Positions 1-12,300 of a DNA stretch of 64,000 nucleotides are shown in pieces. The number at the start of each line of letters is the position of its first letter. Position 1 is the first letter of the stretch. Below the pieces are notes generated by a model. That model had not been told where the DNA came from, ran no database searches, and saw only the letters and a program-made list of their open reading frames with translations. The translations under genes and the position numbers were made by a program. The DNA is from Glycine soja (Eukaryota; Streptophyta; Magnoliopsida; Fabales; Fabaceae). The stretch is taken from contig NC_041010.1 of the NCBI RefSeq assembly GCF_004193775.1, forward strand, positions 40,537,562 to 40,601,561. The letters are read 5' to 3'.

Positions 1-1639
1 ACGAAACTGTACATCTTTCACACAAATGAATTGTTTCTTTTTCATCCTTACATATTACTTTAATTAGAGCGAACATATTAACTTGTCACAGGCTTATTCA
101 TTCATTTTTTTTTCTATCCATTGAAATTATAAAATTGAACTTTATTTTCATCAACAATGAAAAAAAAAAATTAAAAGTCAAAATCAATTTCACAGAACTT
201 GTGGATGTTCAATGTTATGGAGATGTTTCAGACTTGCCAACTAACATCTCGAACCAAAAAGCATTTAAACAAATATTTTTGCTTTGGTGAAATATAAGAA
301 ATTTTTACTTTTGACCTAGTTTGTTTTGACTTTGTTTTCGTTTCCATTGTATTTCATTTTATGGTTTTTAGTGGCTCTTGTATAATGTGCAGGAAGGAAG
401 ATAAGATATGTAAATTTTGGGTATAAGATGATAACTTGCCACAATATTTAAACCAAGGTTCTGGAAGTATGGTGGAGGTTGATCCTTAAGAGTTGAACCT
501 TAGGTTATAGCAATTGAAAAGAAACTTGCTAACATGAGGAAATAATTCATGTGTATGATGAACAAGTTCAATCATTGAAGAAGATGTTTGCAAAAGAAGA
601 ATTCAATCTTGAGGATATGTCAATGGTGTTGAAAAAAGCAAAGCAACATATGAAGACAAGCATTGAGAGAAGAAAGGTGAAGGTACATTATGGTTTTCCT
701 TTGGGATTTGTTGTGTGTTGTCACCATTGCATTTGGAATTAAGTAGATGATTCAAATTATTGTTGTATTGTTGTTTTTTGAGATGTTATGATTCAAATTG
801 TGTTACGATCAAATTTAAGGTCGTATGAAATCTTTTTATTTATTTTTATTTTAATTTAATTAAAATATGATGTCATGTCAAATGACACATTATCAGCTTA
901 TGTGTCACATTTAATTCAATGTGACATCATATGTAACTTGTTGACATGTAGAGTTAACAACCACATGATAATTGTAAAATTTGAGTTTAATTAATAGTCA
1001 ATTTCGACTAAGAATGATTAGAATTTCTTCACTTTAATATTTTTTTAATGAAATAATAAAGAATTTAATATCATTGTAATTCTTGACAAACAGGATTCAT
1101 AGGAGGAAATTTCAAGTGCTTTGGAGGAGGATTGATGCAAAAACTTGAAGAAAAAATATTGAAGAAAAAGTTGAGAAATGGATAGCTCGCTTAGCGCATA
1201 ATCCATCAAGAGTTGGGAGCCTAGAAGGCAACACCTTTGCAACGAAACTTCTTTTATTATCTATTAAATATAATTTCTGTTTCTATTGTCTATTTTCTGC
1301 TCTTCACTGATCATCCATGCATTTGTTTTAGGGGTTATATATTGGGAAATAATAATTTCTAAAGAATTGGGGAAGAATATCTAAACAACTCATTGTTAAA
1401 GATAAAGTGACTTTGTTTTGTCTCTGCATACATCTCCATACTTCATAGAATTTACTATTCTATCTTTGCAAAGAAATTTGGAAGAAAAAATAGATAAAGT
1501 AAACTCTTCATCGTGAGGGATTATAGTTGACTGTCTTAGTAGATGTGGGTAGAAATTGGAATAACATTAAATAGAGATAAACATTAATATTACATCAAGG
1601 GTAGTTAGACATGCTAGACTCCAACATATTTAAAGTGAA

Positions 1640-1875
1640 GTTATCATTTGCATTTAATCTTGTTTATTTTATTGTTCTTACCTTTTAATTTTAAATTCTT
1701 TCTTTCTTTTCTTTATTGTAATTTTTTATCTCTTGCTTACAAATTGAGTATTTATCAACTCAAGTACAAACAAAGTCCATGTGGATTCAACACTCAGACT
1801 TCTATTTTAACTTTACTACTTGTGACAATTTGGTACACTTGCCAATGGGTTAACACCACATCAGCAGCTAACTAA
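1640..1875 (+). repeat. Fragment resembling the 3' end of a Ty3/gypsy LTR
   Basis: A pyrimidine-rich stretch is followed by a 'gtccatgtggattcaacac' phrase and then 'acttgtgacaatttggtaca' followed by 'cttgcca'. From memory, this order (fixed phrase, short spacer, a CTACTT...GGTACACTTGCCA block) is common at the ends of plant gypsy LTRs just before the primer-binding site. No internal region, partner LTR or target duplication is visible, so it is a remnant at best. Confidence 0.4.
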
Positions 1876-2269
1876 CGAATTCCTTCTAATGACAAGAATC
1901 TCATACAAAGTTTTTTAAATATTAGGGACCTATCAGAAAGAAATTTTTTATTAGTGACCAGATGCAAAATTTAAGTATATATTAGGGATTAAAAATATAT
2001 TTAAGCCTTGCTTAATTAAAAATGACCAATAAAATACATTACTTTTCGGTAATAAAGGTTGTCACCAAGAGTGACAACGACCAATTCATTAGCAAATAAA
2101 CATACTATGCTAAATAGGGTTATTCATTATCTCTTCCAGCAAATGAATGATTAGCTAGAAGGAAACAAGAGAACTAGGTCAAAACATATTGAGTTGTGGG
2201 TAAAATCAAAGATCTTGAAAGCAATTGGGCATTACAAGTAGACTTAAGAGCTAGTTGTTGATGTCTGAA

Positions 2270-2835
2270 AAAATTCTACTTCTCACTTTAAAATCTTCAC
2301 CGAAATTCCCTCTACATGCACCGTGTTTAAAAACACTATCAAACAATAATGTTTTATCTTTTAAGTCAACATTAATTATTTAATTAAAGAAATTCTGATT
2401 TGAAAACAATTATTATAAAGATAATATTATTTTTCTCTTTTAAGTCAACATTACTTAATAAAACAATATTGACTTAAAACTTAAAAATAACTGTTATGAA
2501 AATAACATAATTGCTTTATCTTTTAAGTTAACATTACTTAATCAAAGTAATGTTAACTAATTGAGGGAAACTATTATGGAACCCTTTCCATGTTGCCATT
2601 TGGGTCATGGCCTATAAACACAACTGCTTCACAAACTACTACGTATTATATAAAGCATTTCATGGCTATAGTTATAGATCGAAGTTCATTTTACACGTAT
2701 TACATATATATTCTTTGACTTTCACATCAGATTATGCTTTTAACTAGAGGTCACTGCCACTTGTCAGAATCTTCGCCGGACTTCCCTCCGCATCCATCAT
2801 GTTCTGAAATATTACCGAACAATCATAAATCAAAC
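2270..2835 (+). repeat. Diverged direct repeat pair with intervening 'ttttaagtcaacatta' repeats
   Basis: The block at about 2,285-2,345 (atcttcaccgaaattccctc...) recurs at about 2,769-2,828 (atcttcgccggacttccctc...) with roughly 70% identity by eye, ending in 'atcaaacaat' or 'accgaacaat'. Between them the motif 'cttttaagtcaacatta' recurs at about 2,350, 2,437 and 2,520, with an inverted relative near 2,465. This may be the ends of an old non-autonomous element. No family was recognised. Confidence 0.45.
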
Positions 2836-3538
2836 AAGACCATTTACAGTTGAAATTGATTTTGAGTGCCCCATCATAATTATCGATTTCTCAAAATCTA
2901 AAACAAATTTGAAATAAGTCATTAATTGTGGAGAAAAAAAATTCCATTTATTTAAGAAAATTCATCATCATATGCTTAATTTATAAACTGAGTCTGTGTG
3001 GTTCAAAAGAGAACACCATCTGTTGCAGTACAATCCAACGACCAGTAATATTTAGACCATTATTTTTCATTCAGTTTTGAAATAATCTCCTTAATTCATT
3101 AAAGAATATATTTTATTTATATCTCTTTGTCAACTTTGTTTTGTAATATTTAAACCTCATTTTTCATTCAATTTCTAAAAAGCTCTTAAACTAATAAAGA
3201 TTATAAGTTTTCTTATATCCCTTTCTACTTTCTAATACACTTTGAATTTAATTGCTCATGAAAACTAACCAATAAAAATGGAACACAAAGGATTCTGTAT
3301 ATTTATATAAAAGAAATGGATTTAAGTTTTCTCAAGTGAGAAATTAATTAAAAGTAAAAATATATCCACCTTAATTTAAAGTAAATTAAATTTACCAAAT
3401 ATTTTAATCTAAATTCAGAAAAGACGCATCATTACACTTTTTTTATGCTTATCTCGTTCTAAAGGAGACAAAATTAAAATTAAAGTTACTCATTAAATAC
3501 AGTAGTGAAAACCTTAGGTTATTATACAGTGCCTCTTG

Positions 3539-3662
3539 TGAAAGCTATAGGCTTTTCCCACTTTGATGGGTGGACCACTGATCTACCTCAACATGCTTGA
3601 AAGCTTTATATACGCTTTTCCCACTTTGATGTGGGAGCCAATAAACCTCATTCAACATGTGC
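3539..3662 (+). repeat. Imperfect tandem repeat, two copies of about 60 bp
   Basis: Copy 1 (about 3,539-3,597) and copy 2 (about 3,598-3,662) share 'tgaaagct', 'gcttttcccactttgatg', a 'tggga' or 'tggac' block and 'acctca..caacatg'. They differ by small indels. No coding potential is visible. It looks like a local duplication in intergenic DNA. Confidence 0.65.
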
Positions 3663-4223
3663 TGTTGTCTGGTACAGTAGGGTTCATAATCCTTTTCAGT
3701 TATCAACAATGGTAATATATTCCAATCTCCAAACCATTCAGAGAGGTAAAAGCCAATCCTGACCCTTCTTTCTTTTTCTCTATGTAGATTTGGGAAAGTG
3801 ATACGTGAGAAAAGATCAATGGCTAGCTTCCCAAGTGTGAGAAAGAAACCAAGTTTTGCTCATTTATTTCAGAACATAAGGCTCTTTTAAAGTAATAAAT
3901 TATGTTTGTGTCTGCACAAGTGTGTGTATTTATTTTTAGTAATTAAAGCAGGTTACGTTTAGTGGATACTTTAATTTAATTTTAGAATGTAAACTCTTTT
4001 AATTATCTGCACTTTACAACTTATCTTGAGAAAAGGCTTTTTCTTGTTCAACAATAATATTTTTAACATTTTTATTTTTGAAAAGAAAGAGAGATAAGGG
4101 AAACCAATAGGGTTAGGATGGATTGTCCAATATTAAGGTGGCCACACTAACAAGTAACAAGGTGACAACCAGAAACAATCGGGGTCCAGTCCCAAGCAAA
4201 GATGATGGGTGTTCTTATAAATT

Positions 4224-4228
<5 letters not shown>

Positions 4229-4254
<26 letters not shown>
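4229..4254 (+). repeat. (CT)13 microsatellite
   Basis: Thirteen uninterrupted CT units lie in otherwise AT-rich intergenic DNA. Confidence 0.9.
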
Positions 4255-4258
<4 letters not shown>

Positions 4259-6386
4259 CATGATGAAAATCTCCTATATATAAGGGCGATGCATGCATGT
4301 TCTTTAAGGGTGGTTGAAAGAGTATATCACTATTAACTTAATAAAAAAAATGAAAGGGAATGCTAATAGATCGACTATCAGAGTCAATCTATTTGACTAT
4401 TTGTGTCACTATTACCTATAGTGCCACAAGTTAAATTTGGAGTTCTTTAAAGAGAAACTAACGCAACCTACACAGTTTGGATCATTTCCTTTTTTTTATT
4501 CCTTTCACATGACAACGACTTATTGTTCAATTATTTTAAATAAAAACCTATATTATTCTTGGACCAATAAGTTCTTGTTTAAGCGTTACAGATTGAAAAT
4601 TAACAGAGGATGGCTGACTTTGGTTGATCTTCCACTCATGACAACTATATCATGACTCAAGTTCAATTTTTGAATTTCACCATTTAGGTACGTAGTATAT
4701 ATATCATTGCGATTTATATATCGTGCCTATAAATAGAACAGGGAAATAATGATTTGGAGTTGGAAAATATCGTGAGAGGGATCTAAGGTTATTCTTTTTG
4801 CGAGTGTTTTCAACACAAAGGAAGCATTAGGAGAAAGGAGATCGAAATTTCTGAAAAAGAATAAACGGCCAAAGAGGAGCAACAAATTAACATCGATGCA
4901 TACAATTGGTACGTGACGTAGTTTCTTCATAGTGCGCACATATCATATTTTTGCTCCACGACACGCTAACGAGCACCTCGTTTCTTGTGTTATTATAATT
5001 ATATAATAATACTGGTGAAGGAAGTAAAAATGGTAAGAAATCAAACCAAAAGTAAATGAACAAACGAAACAAGGAAATTTAGACCATGCATGAAACCTAT
5101 AAAGATTAAAATTTATTTTTCCTTCTCCTAAAAGTTAACAAAGTTTGAATTTTATTTCTGCAAAAAATATCGTCCATTTGGTCTTCATACAAATCACTGC
5201 ATCATCACAAGCTATCACCGCACCACGCACGAACCATACGAACCGCACTCACCACCGCCAAATCCCGTCACCCTTTCTAAACCATAAGCTCTGCTCTGGT
5301 CCCTCAAGAGTTGTCTAATCTTCCCCTCCCTCATTGTCCATTTTATTTTATTTTTTAAAACTTTGACTTGCTTGCGTTATTTTATATTATGTTATATTTA
5401 ATAAAATGATTTTTTTTTATGAAATATGATTTATTATGTTTGTTTCTAAAATATATTTTCTAGTTTGACTTTAAATGTGACATGTTGTGATATTTTTTAA
5501 GTCATAGTTAATTTTTAAATTTTTTTATTAATTAAAAAATTTATTTGACAACTTAATAAACAAGTTATTTTTAATAATTTTTAACATTTTTAAACGTTAT
5601 TTAAATTATTATTTTTAAAATATTAATTTTTAATATTTTTTTTCATTTTTATTCTTCATATATTTATTAAATTTCTTAGTTATCATTTTTAAATAAATAA
5701 TATACTTTTTTTTTCTGTCATCAAACATTTATAATTTAATAAACTAACATTTTAACTACCAATTAATTTTCCAACTTTCAATTAACTTTTTAAATAATTT
5801 TACGAAACATAACCTTAAGTTTGAAATGATTTTTATGTTCTATTTTAGTAACAAAACATAGATAAGAGTTAGATTTTATTAGATACGTACAGTAATAGAT
5901 AATAGATTCTCGATCAGTTGACCAACTCGTATAACACAAAAAATAAAAATAAACTGCAGCTCTTACCTCAACCTTCTCATCCCAGGTTTAATCAACAAAT
6001 TCAAGAACCGGGAATCATACAATGTAAGAATATTGCAGAACCTACAGAGCCGGTGTAACTGAATGTATATTCTTCTATATGCTCTACTTGGCCAAAAAGC
6101 TTATATTATAATTGGGATTTACATATACCCTTCAACATATAACACATAATATACCTAACAATTCTGTCCTCTAATTGTTCCTAACGATCCTTTTGCTCAA
6201 GCACACGAATCAAAGCAATATAATAAGGCTATAAGCATGATTTTGAGCAAGCTTAAAAGTTTCCAATGCCCGGCAAGTGTTTTTAAGAACAAGAATGTAC
6301 AAAACTGACTATATCATGATCAAGTATAACAATATCTAGAAAGCTGTAAAAGAACAAAGAATGGTTGAATGGAGTAACTTCTGATG

Positions 6387-9300
6387 CTATTTCATGCTTC
6401 TTTCCAGGCTTGACAAATGTAAAGGGGCCTCTTGATTGTTGGCTGTTGGGTGGTGTTCATTTTCTTTTGCTTCTTCCTCATCATGGTCCACTCTTACTAT
6501 CAAGTTTGGTGTTGGTGAAATGGAAGACAACTCGGTATCAGAATGGTAATCATCTTGGTCATCGTAGTTTGATACGAAGTGAGTTGAGTGACCGGTAGTT
6601 TTGTAACGGTGTAGTGTGGGGCCAGAAGAGTGTATTGTTGAATCAGTGCTGCTTCCATCCATGGCTCGCACCTTGGAATTTCCAAGTTTCACTCCTTGCT
6701 TCTTTTTCACAGCCATGTGCCATTTCTTCAACGCCTTCGATGTTTGTTCGTCAAATATTGATTTTTTCATTCTTGAGCCCATCTGCAGGTGTTTACCATG
6801 ATCATAGTCAATTAATTCACCTAGAAATCTTAGTAACTTGTAAGTATAAAGGGAAATGACGATTGCATCATGAAAATCAAATTTTGTAAAATACCATCTG
6901 AATGGCTAGGCTCTAATAAGCTCTATGAATAAGGAGGATTTATCCTAAATGTTTCAGGGGAATCAGGAATTATTAAGATTTGTTAGTTAGGTTGTTATTA
7001 GTCTCTAATAAGCTCTATAAATAGAGAATTCACACACTATAATTGTATCTTTCATCATATTAATAAAATGGGTTATTTTCATGGAAGTCCTTTGCTATTC
7101 TTTGAGCTTAATGAGCTTTGGCCCTCATCAACCTGGAATTACTTGCATCTGTCCTCGGTTTTCTTATAGAAATTAATTATTGGAATTTAGTCATTCATCT
7201 CACAAAGCAAAACATTTGTATTAATACTGATCGCTGTTTAGTTCATGCTCACTGAAAAAACATCAATCAAAGCATTAGAATGGCTCTGATCAAATAGAAC
7301 AAAATCAGAAGGAAAAAAAAAGTTTACCTGAGTAACAAGAGCATATAATGGAAGGGTGATGTAGCTGCAGAGACATAGCACCCCAAGCCTTCAAACGACA
7401 TGAGAATTCATCAGATTAGTTTATGGCAATGTCAAATGCTTCAATCACATTAATGCTGGAGGAGTCCCCTTTTCTATTGTTTAGCAGTTATAGCCTCAAC
7501 CAATTGCGTGCTCGTATAAAAATACCAGCTAAATTGAAGTATGAAATGAATACTTTAGGCATGCCATTTTATCGCAAAAGAGAATTTTAAATCCAACACT
7601 TACCCTAAAGCTACTTTCACTACTGCAAGCTTGTAGTCAGCATGGAAACAATTTCTCAGCCCAAAAGAATACTGGAAATCAAGAAACCATTCATTTATTA
7701 GCCATTTACCAAGATCTATATAGGCCAGAAAAAGACATTATTTAAGATCAAGGTGCAAATAGCGGTCAGTACCCATATCCACAAGAAATATGTTATTTGG
7801 AACGCATTCTGCAAGAAAAAACAAATCAGTTAGGAACAAACATTAAAAACTTAAAATTCAAAACTACAGCAAAGTTTTTCTCACTAAATGAACTATTTTT
7901 TAATTAAAGTCAGCTAGGAAATATTATACTATTTATTTAATAGCAAATCCGTCAACATATCTTAAATAATGTAAATGAACTATTTTTTTTTAATTAAAGT
8001 CAGAATATAAAAATTATTTACTTTAAAGCGCTATTTGAAACTGGCAAATTTTCCTGATCATGCAGAAGAGTTTTCAAGGTAAACATATGTTTATATCATT
8101 AGCTATGTTCATTTGCTTTCTGGTAAAGTTGCATTTTCAATTCTAAACCAGAACTGTATATACATGTGTTGTCTGTTCCATCTGCTAAACATTTGTTAAT
8201 GATTCGGCTTAAAGGAAACAAATTGAATACCTGGAACAAAGCAAAATGGATAAGATGAAGAACTAATTGAGGCCGACCAAACCAAAAATATCTGTCTGAG
8301 CCTTGAACAAGAGGAATCCCTTGGACAACAGCATGTCTTTCTGTAATTTCAATAGCCATGTTTGCCAGTGCAGCTTGAAGTTTTGTTCCAACAGCCAAAA
8401 TTATCTGCAATCAATTAAACGGTTTATAATTGTAGGTCCTAAACACTCTACATACTATATATAGGGAACAGAATACTTACCACAACAGGAATTAAGGATG
8501 CCCAAAACATAGCATGCCATCCTGGAAATTTATTCAGGATTAACCAACTGTTATTCTTTAACTGAATATTCAACTGAAGAATTGTGAATTCCATAGGACT
8601 TCACTACGAAAATAGTTGCTCACCGTTAACATTTAGGAGCAGAAAAACAACAAACGATGCCCAGAGGACAGGACTGTCAACAAAATAGTGAGAATATATG
8701 TCAAACAAGATACCATTGGAAAAATCATAGATGATAAGATGCTACAGATGCATGTGTAGAAGAGTGTTACCTGACTCCAACAACTACCTTGAAGTCATCC
8801 TCCAAGGATCTTTTGATATACTTTTGGAAGTTAAATTTACTTCCAGGAGCCAGGTGAACCTACACATAATGCACTGTCAAAAGAGGGAAGCAAATTCAGT
8901 GTTAAAGAACATGTCTTGTGGAGTAGGACTCACCGTGATAAATCCATTGCGCAAAGCCAAGTAGTCAGCCTTGCCTACAGACCTATAAAATTGTCTAAAG
9001 AAGCATCCCTGAAATTGGCAACATTGAAGACATGGTACAAGAGGTTAATTTAAAAAGAGCATGATAAACTTAATTCAAGTAGTAAATAAAAGGCATTTTA
9101 TTACTAATGATATAAAAAAAAATGCAGTAGTGAATCCATTAGTTGTTCTACTTCACTATCCAAATTTTCTGAGCTATATACCTCAAACAATACCACTAAA
9201 GTACCATTGTTCTTTTTCTTTAACAAATTTACATGTCTATGACGGTTCCAACAAAAGGCATGGGATCTTGCACCTATAACTTGTTGATTAAATCAAGTCC

Positions 9301-12300
9301 TCAACCTCAGCCAAATATAAAATGAAAACATAGCAGATTAGTAAAACGAGTCTTACTATATAGAAGAAGATTGAATATCTTGTCCAAAAAGAAGCGTGAG
9401 CTTTCACAAATGATGTTTCATGTGTCAACCGGAATCTTGAAGGATCTGCAGGCATAGTAAATTCCCAATATTGGCATGAGATTGTATGTAGCAGCATTTC
9501 AAAGTAAATTAAATTGGTATACTTATTAGTAACATTAAGGAACTAGTTATTTTTACTCCCAAAGAAGAAAAACAGTTAAATACATCATTGGACATCATAC
9601 CATTGGCGAACTCGTACCCATGAGATGAAGTCTCCGCCTCCCATGCCTTCCATCCACGAATCTGCACAAAAAAAAAAATATGCAGTCACCATAGTAAGGT
9701 ACCAACTCTTCAGTCTTCACTATCTATGAACACAAAAAGGACATGACACAGCTCCAGAATTATATTAACAGACCAATATATAGTCAAAGACTCAAAAATC
9801 TAATCACAGTAAAAGTTTGGGAGCAAAAACATTTTCTATCTTTGACCATCTCATAGTGATAATCGCCAAATACGCCTTAATTCTACACATGATTTGAAGC
9901 AATTATATAGCATTTTTTATACCTTGAGTCTTGTTTTGACTCAAAGTTAGCATAAAATAAGGAATTACACGTAGATACCTTAGGTTAGGTTGTTAAATTG
10001 TTAGGATTTCTTGATGTTTTTATGGAGTTTTGCAGGAATTGAGTCAGAAATCGTAAGTGGAGATTTGCTCACTTAAGCGCGGCTTGTTGTGCGCTTTAGC
10101 GAGTCAAGACAAATGGATTTTGAGGAACCACCGACAAGCCTCGCTCATGCGAGCCTCTTTGGGCGCTTGAGCGAGAGGATTTAGAAGCTGATCGATGAAG
10201 CCGGGCTAGCTTAAGCATGATATGTTATGCGCTTAAGAGATTTCAACCAGAAAGCACACTTGAAACCACTGAAGGTCCTCGCTTAAGCCTACCCGGGGCG
10301 CTTAAGTGAGGGAAACCAAAGCTAGGGAATTCACAAAGGCCTCGCTTAAATGCTACATTGTGTGCACTTAAGCGCCAGTAGACAGTAGCTAGATCACTTT
10401 GAATCAAAGAGTCTCGCTAAAGTGAGGCTATACCCACGCTTAAGCGAGAGAGTCGTGTCAGGCCCATGCCCATAGCAGTTTATAAAAACCTGGTGCACAA
10501 ATGAAAAGTGCTCTTGGCACGAATTGAAGCAATTTTGTTCTATGAGATAGAGAGTATCAATCCTAGGCTTTTAGTTTGAATTCATTGTATGATTTCTATT
10601 AGTCATTGTACTCACATTACGAGCAGCTAATCTCCTCATCTATCGGGTTGGAAACGGCTTAACCTAATTTCATGTAATTCTCTATTTAATATAATTGTTT
10701 ATGCTTTTATTATTCTTCGTCTATTCTTAATGCTTGTTTTACTTGATCATAGGAACCGTTAGCTTAGTTGAAAGACACTCTTTTGGTTCTTGAAACTGAG
10801 AAGAGTACCTAATTGGGATTATTGCTAGACATAGGTCAATACCAATTGGACTCATTAATTATTATATTCAAAGAATATATTTGTGAATTGGGGATAAATA
10901 ACATAAATAATCAGATTAATTGTGTTTATTATATTGACAGAAGGGGCAACCAAGTCCAACCATGGTTGTTCAAACCTCTTGATTCTCACAATACTGCGAT
11001 CATTCTCTTGCCCCTCTATTTACATTACTTTTATTCTCATATTAGTTCTTTAATTATGTTTCATTGTTCATTGTTCTCTAAATTGTTCACAACAAACCTT
11101 TGAGAAAATACTTTTAACAAAACCTTAGCCCTTTAATTAGAATTGTCAGGATAAACATTAGTCCTTTGGGAGGTGTACTGTTCAAGACCTACAAAATACA
11201 TGTGACATCCTACATTTTTTTTATCAGCAAAACTATATATATATATATATCCTACATGACGCTCTAGGACACGTATTAACCCTCCACGTCAATCCTACAA
11301 TAAGAGCGCAGACACTTGATCCTTAACAGTCGGGCTCCCTAACCGACAGATTATCTCTAATCTATTGATATTTGAATATCTTTATCTATTGGTAGATAGT
11401 TAATTATCTACAAAGCCACACATTAACTACAATGTACAATTATTTTCTAGTTTTTATCTATAAGCTACAATTTATCTGTAACATTATCTACAAGCTCTCG
11501 ACTATTATTTATAGGCCGGGAATTATCTGCAAAAGTTATAACAGTCCCTAAAAACAAAGACCCGCAGTTACACTCCACTCCTATAAATATCAAATTCCAT
11601 CAAACCCTCAACACATTCGCTCACATCTCGAGCTTACACACACTTCGACACACGAGCAATAAGCCTATGCCTCTCTCTCTTTCGCTCACTCGAGTTTATA
11701 TTTAAGCATATACTTGGTTTATCTCCTAACTCATATACTTATTTGAGCGTCAAAGTCCTTTGTTTTTGTTAGGAATAATTCAGAAATGTAATTAGGGGTT
11801 AATGAAATTGTGGATTGTTGAGTACATATAAATAAGTACTCTTATATTGTAAAAGTAGAGTGTGTGGTTGAATAAACAGAGAGAATTAATTTTCCATTAA
11901 AGAAAAAGGTTCTATTATTCTTTTGTTCTCTCATGCACCTGTGTACAACTTAGTGCAACAACTTTCTCCCTTTCTCTCTTCACCTTTCTCTCTTCCTTGC
12001 TCCAACATAGTGGTATCCAGAGCCACTGGTTCAACTCCGCTGCAACAATCATTGGAAGCATGAAGCAATCGATGACGACCTTCCCCGGAAACCTACCAAT
12101 CCTGGACAGAAAGAATTGGGATTGTTGGCAAATTCAGATGAAGGCGATCTTGGGGAGTCAAGATGTAAGTGATATCGTTGAACAAGGGTTGTCGGCGCTT
12201 CCCGATGGAGCTACGGAGGAGCAGAAGGTGGCGCACAAGAAAAACAAGATGAAAGATTGCAAGTCGATGGTGTTGTTCCACCAGTGCGTCGATGAAGCAC

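Larger units (their letters stand above)
1..5990. other. AT-rich intergenic region downstream of the MLO gene
   Basis: No convincing gene is visible. Open frames are short (up to about 75 codons), without recognisable domains or consistent splice context. The stretch holds AT-rich DNA, an LTR-end fragment near 1,640-1,875, a diverged repeat pair at about 2.27 and 2.76 kb, a direct repeat at 3.54-3.66 kb and a CT microsatellite at 4.23 kb. The last few hundred bases before 6,387 probably include the MLO 3' untranslated region, which reads leftward. Confidence 0.6.

Noticed and set aside
551..742. 63-codon frame rich in Lys/Glu (MYDEQVQSLKKMFAKEEFNL...)
   Set aside because: Composition is protein-like, but I recognise no domain and see no flanking exons in phase. 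It could be an old gene fragment; evidence is too thin to call a gene.
10813..11103. 96-codon open frame within the outer LTR
   Set aside because: No domain, low complexity, and it lies in non-coding LTR-like DNA with stops in neighbouring copies of the context.
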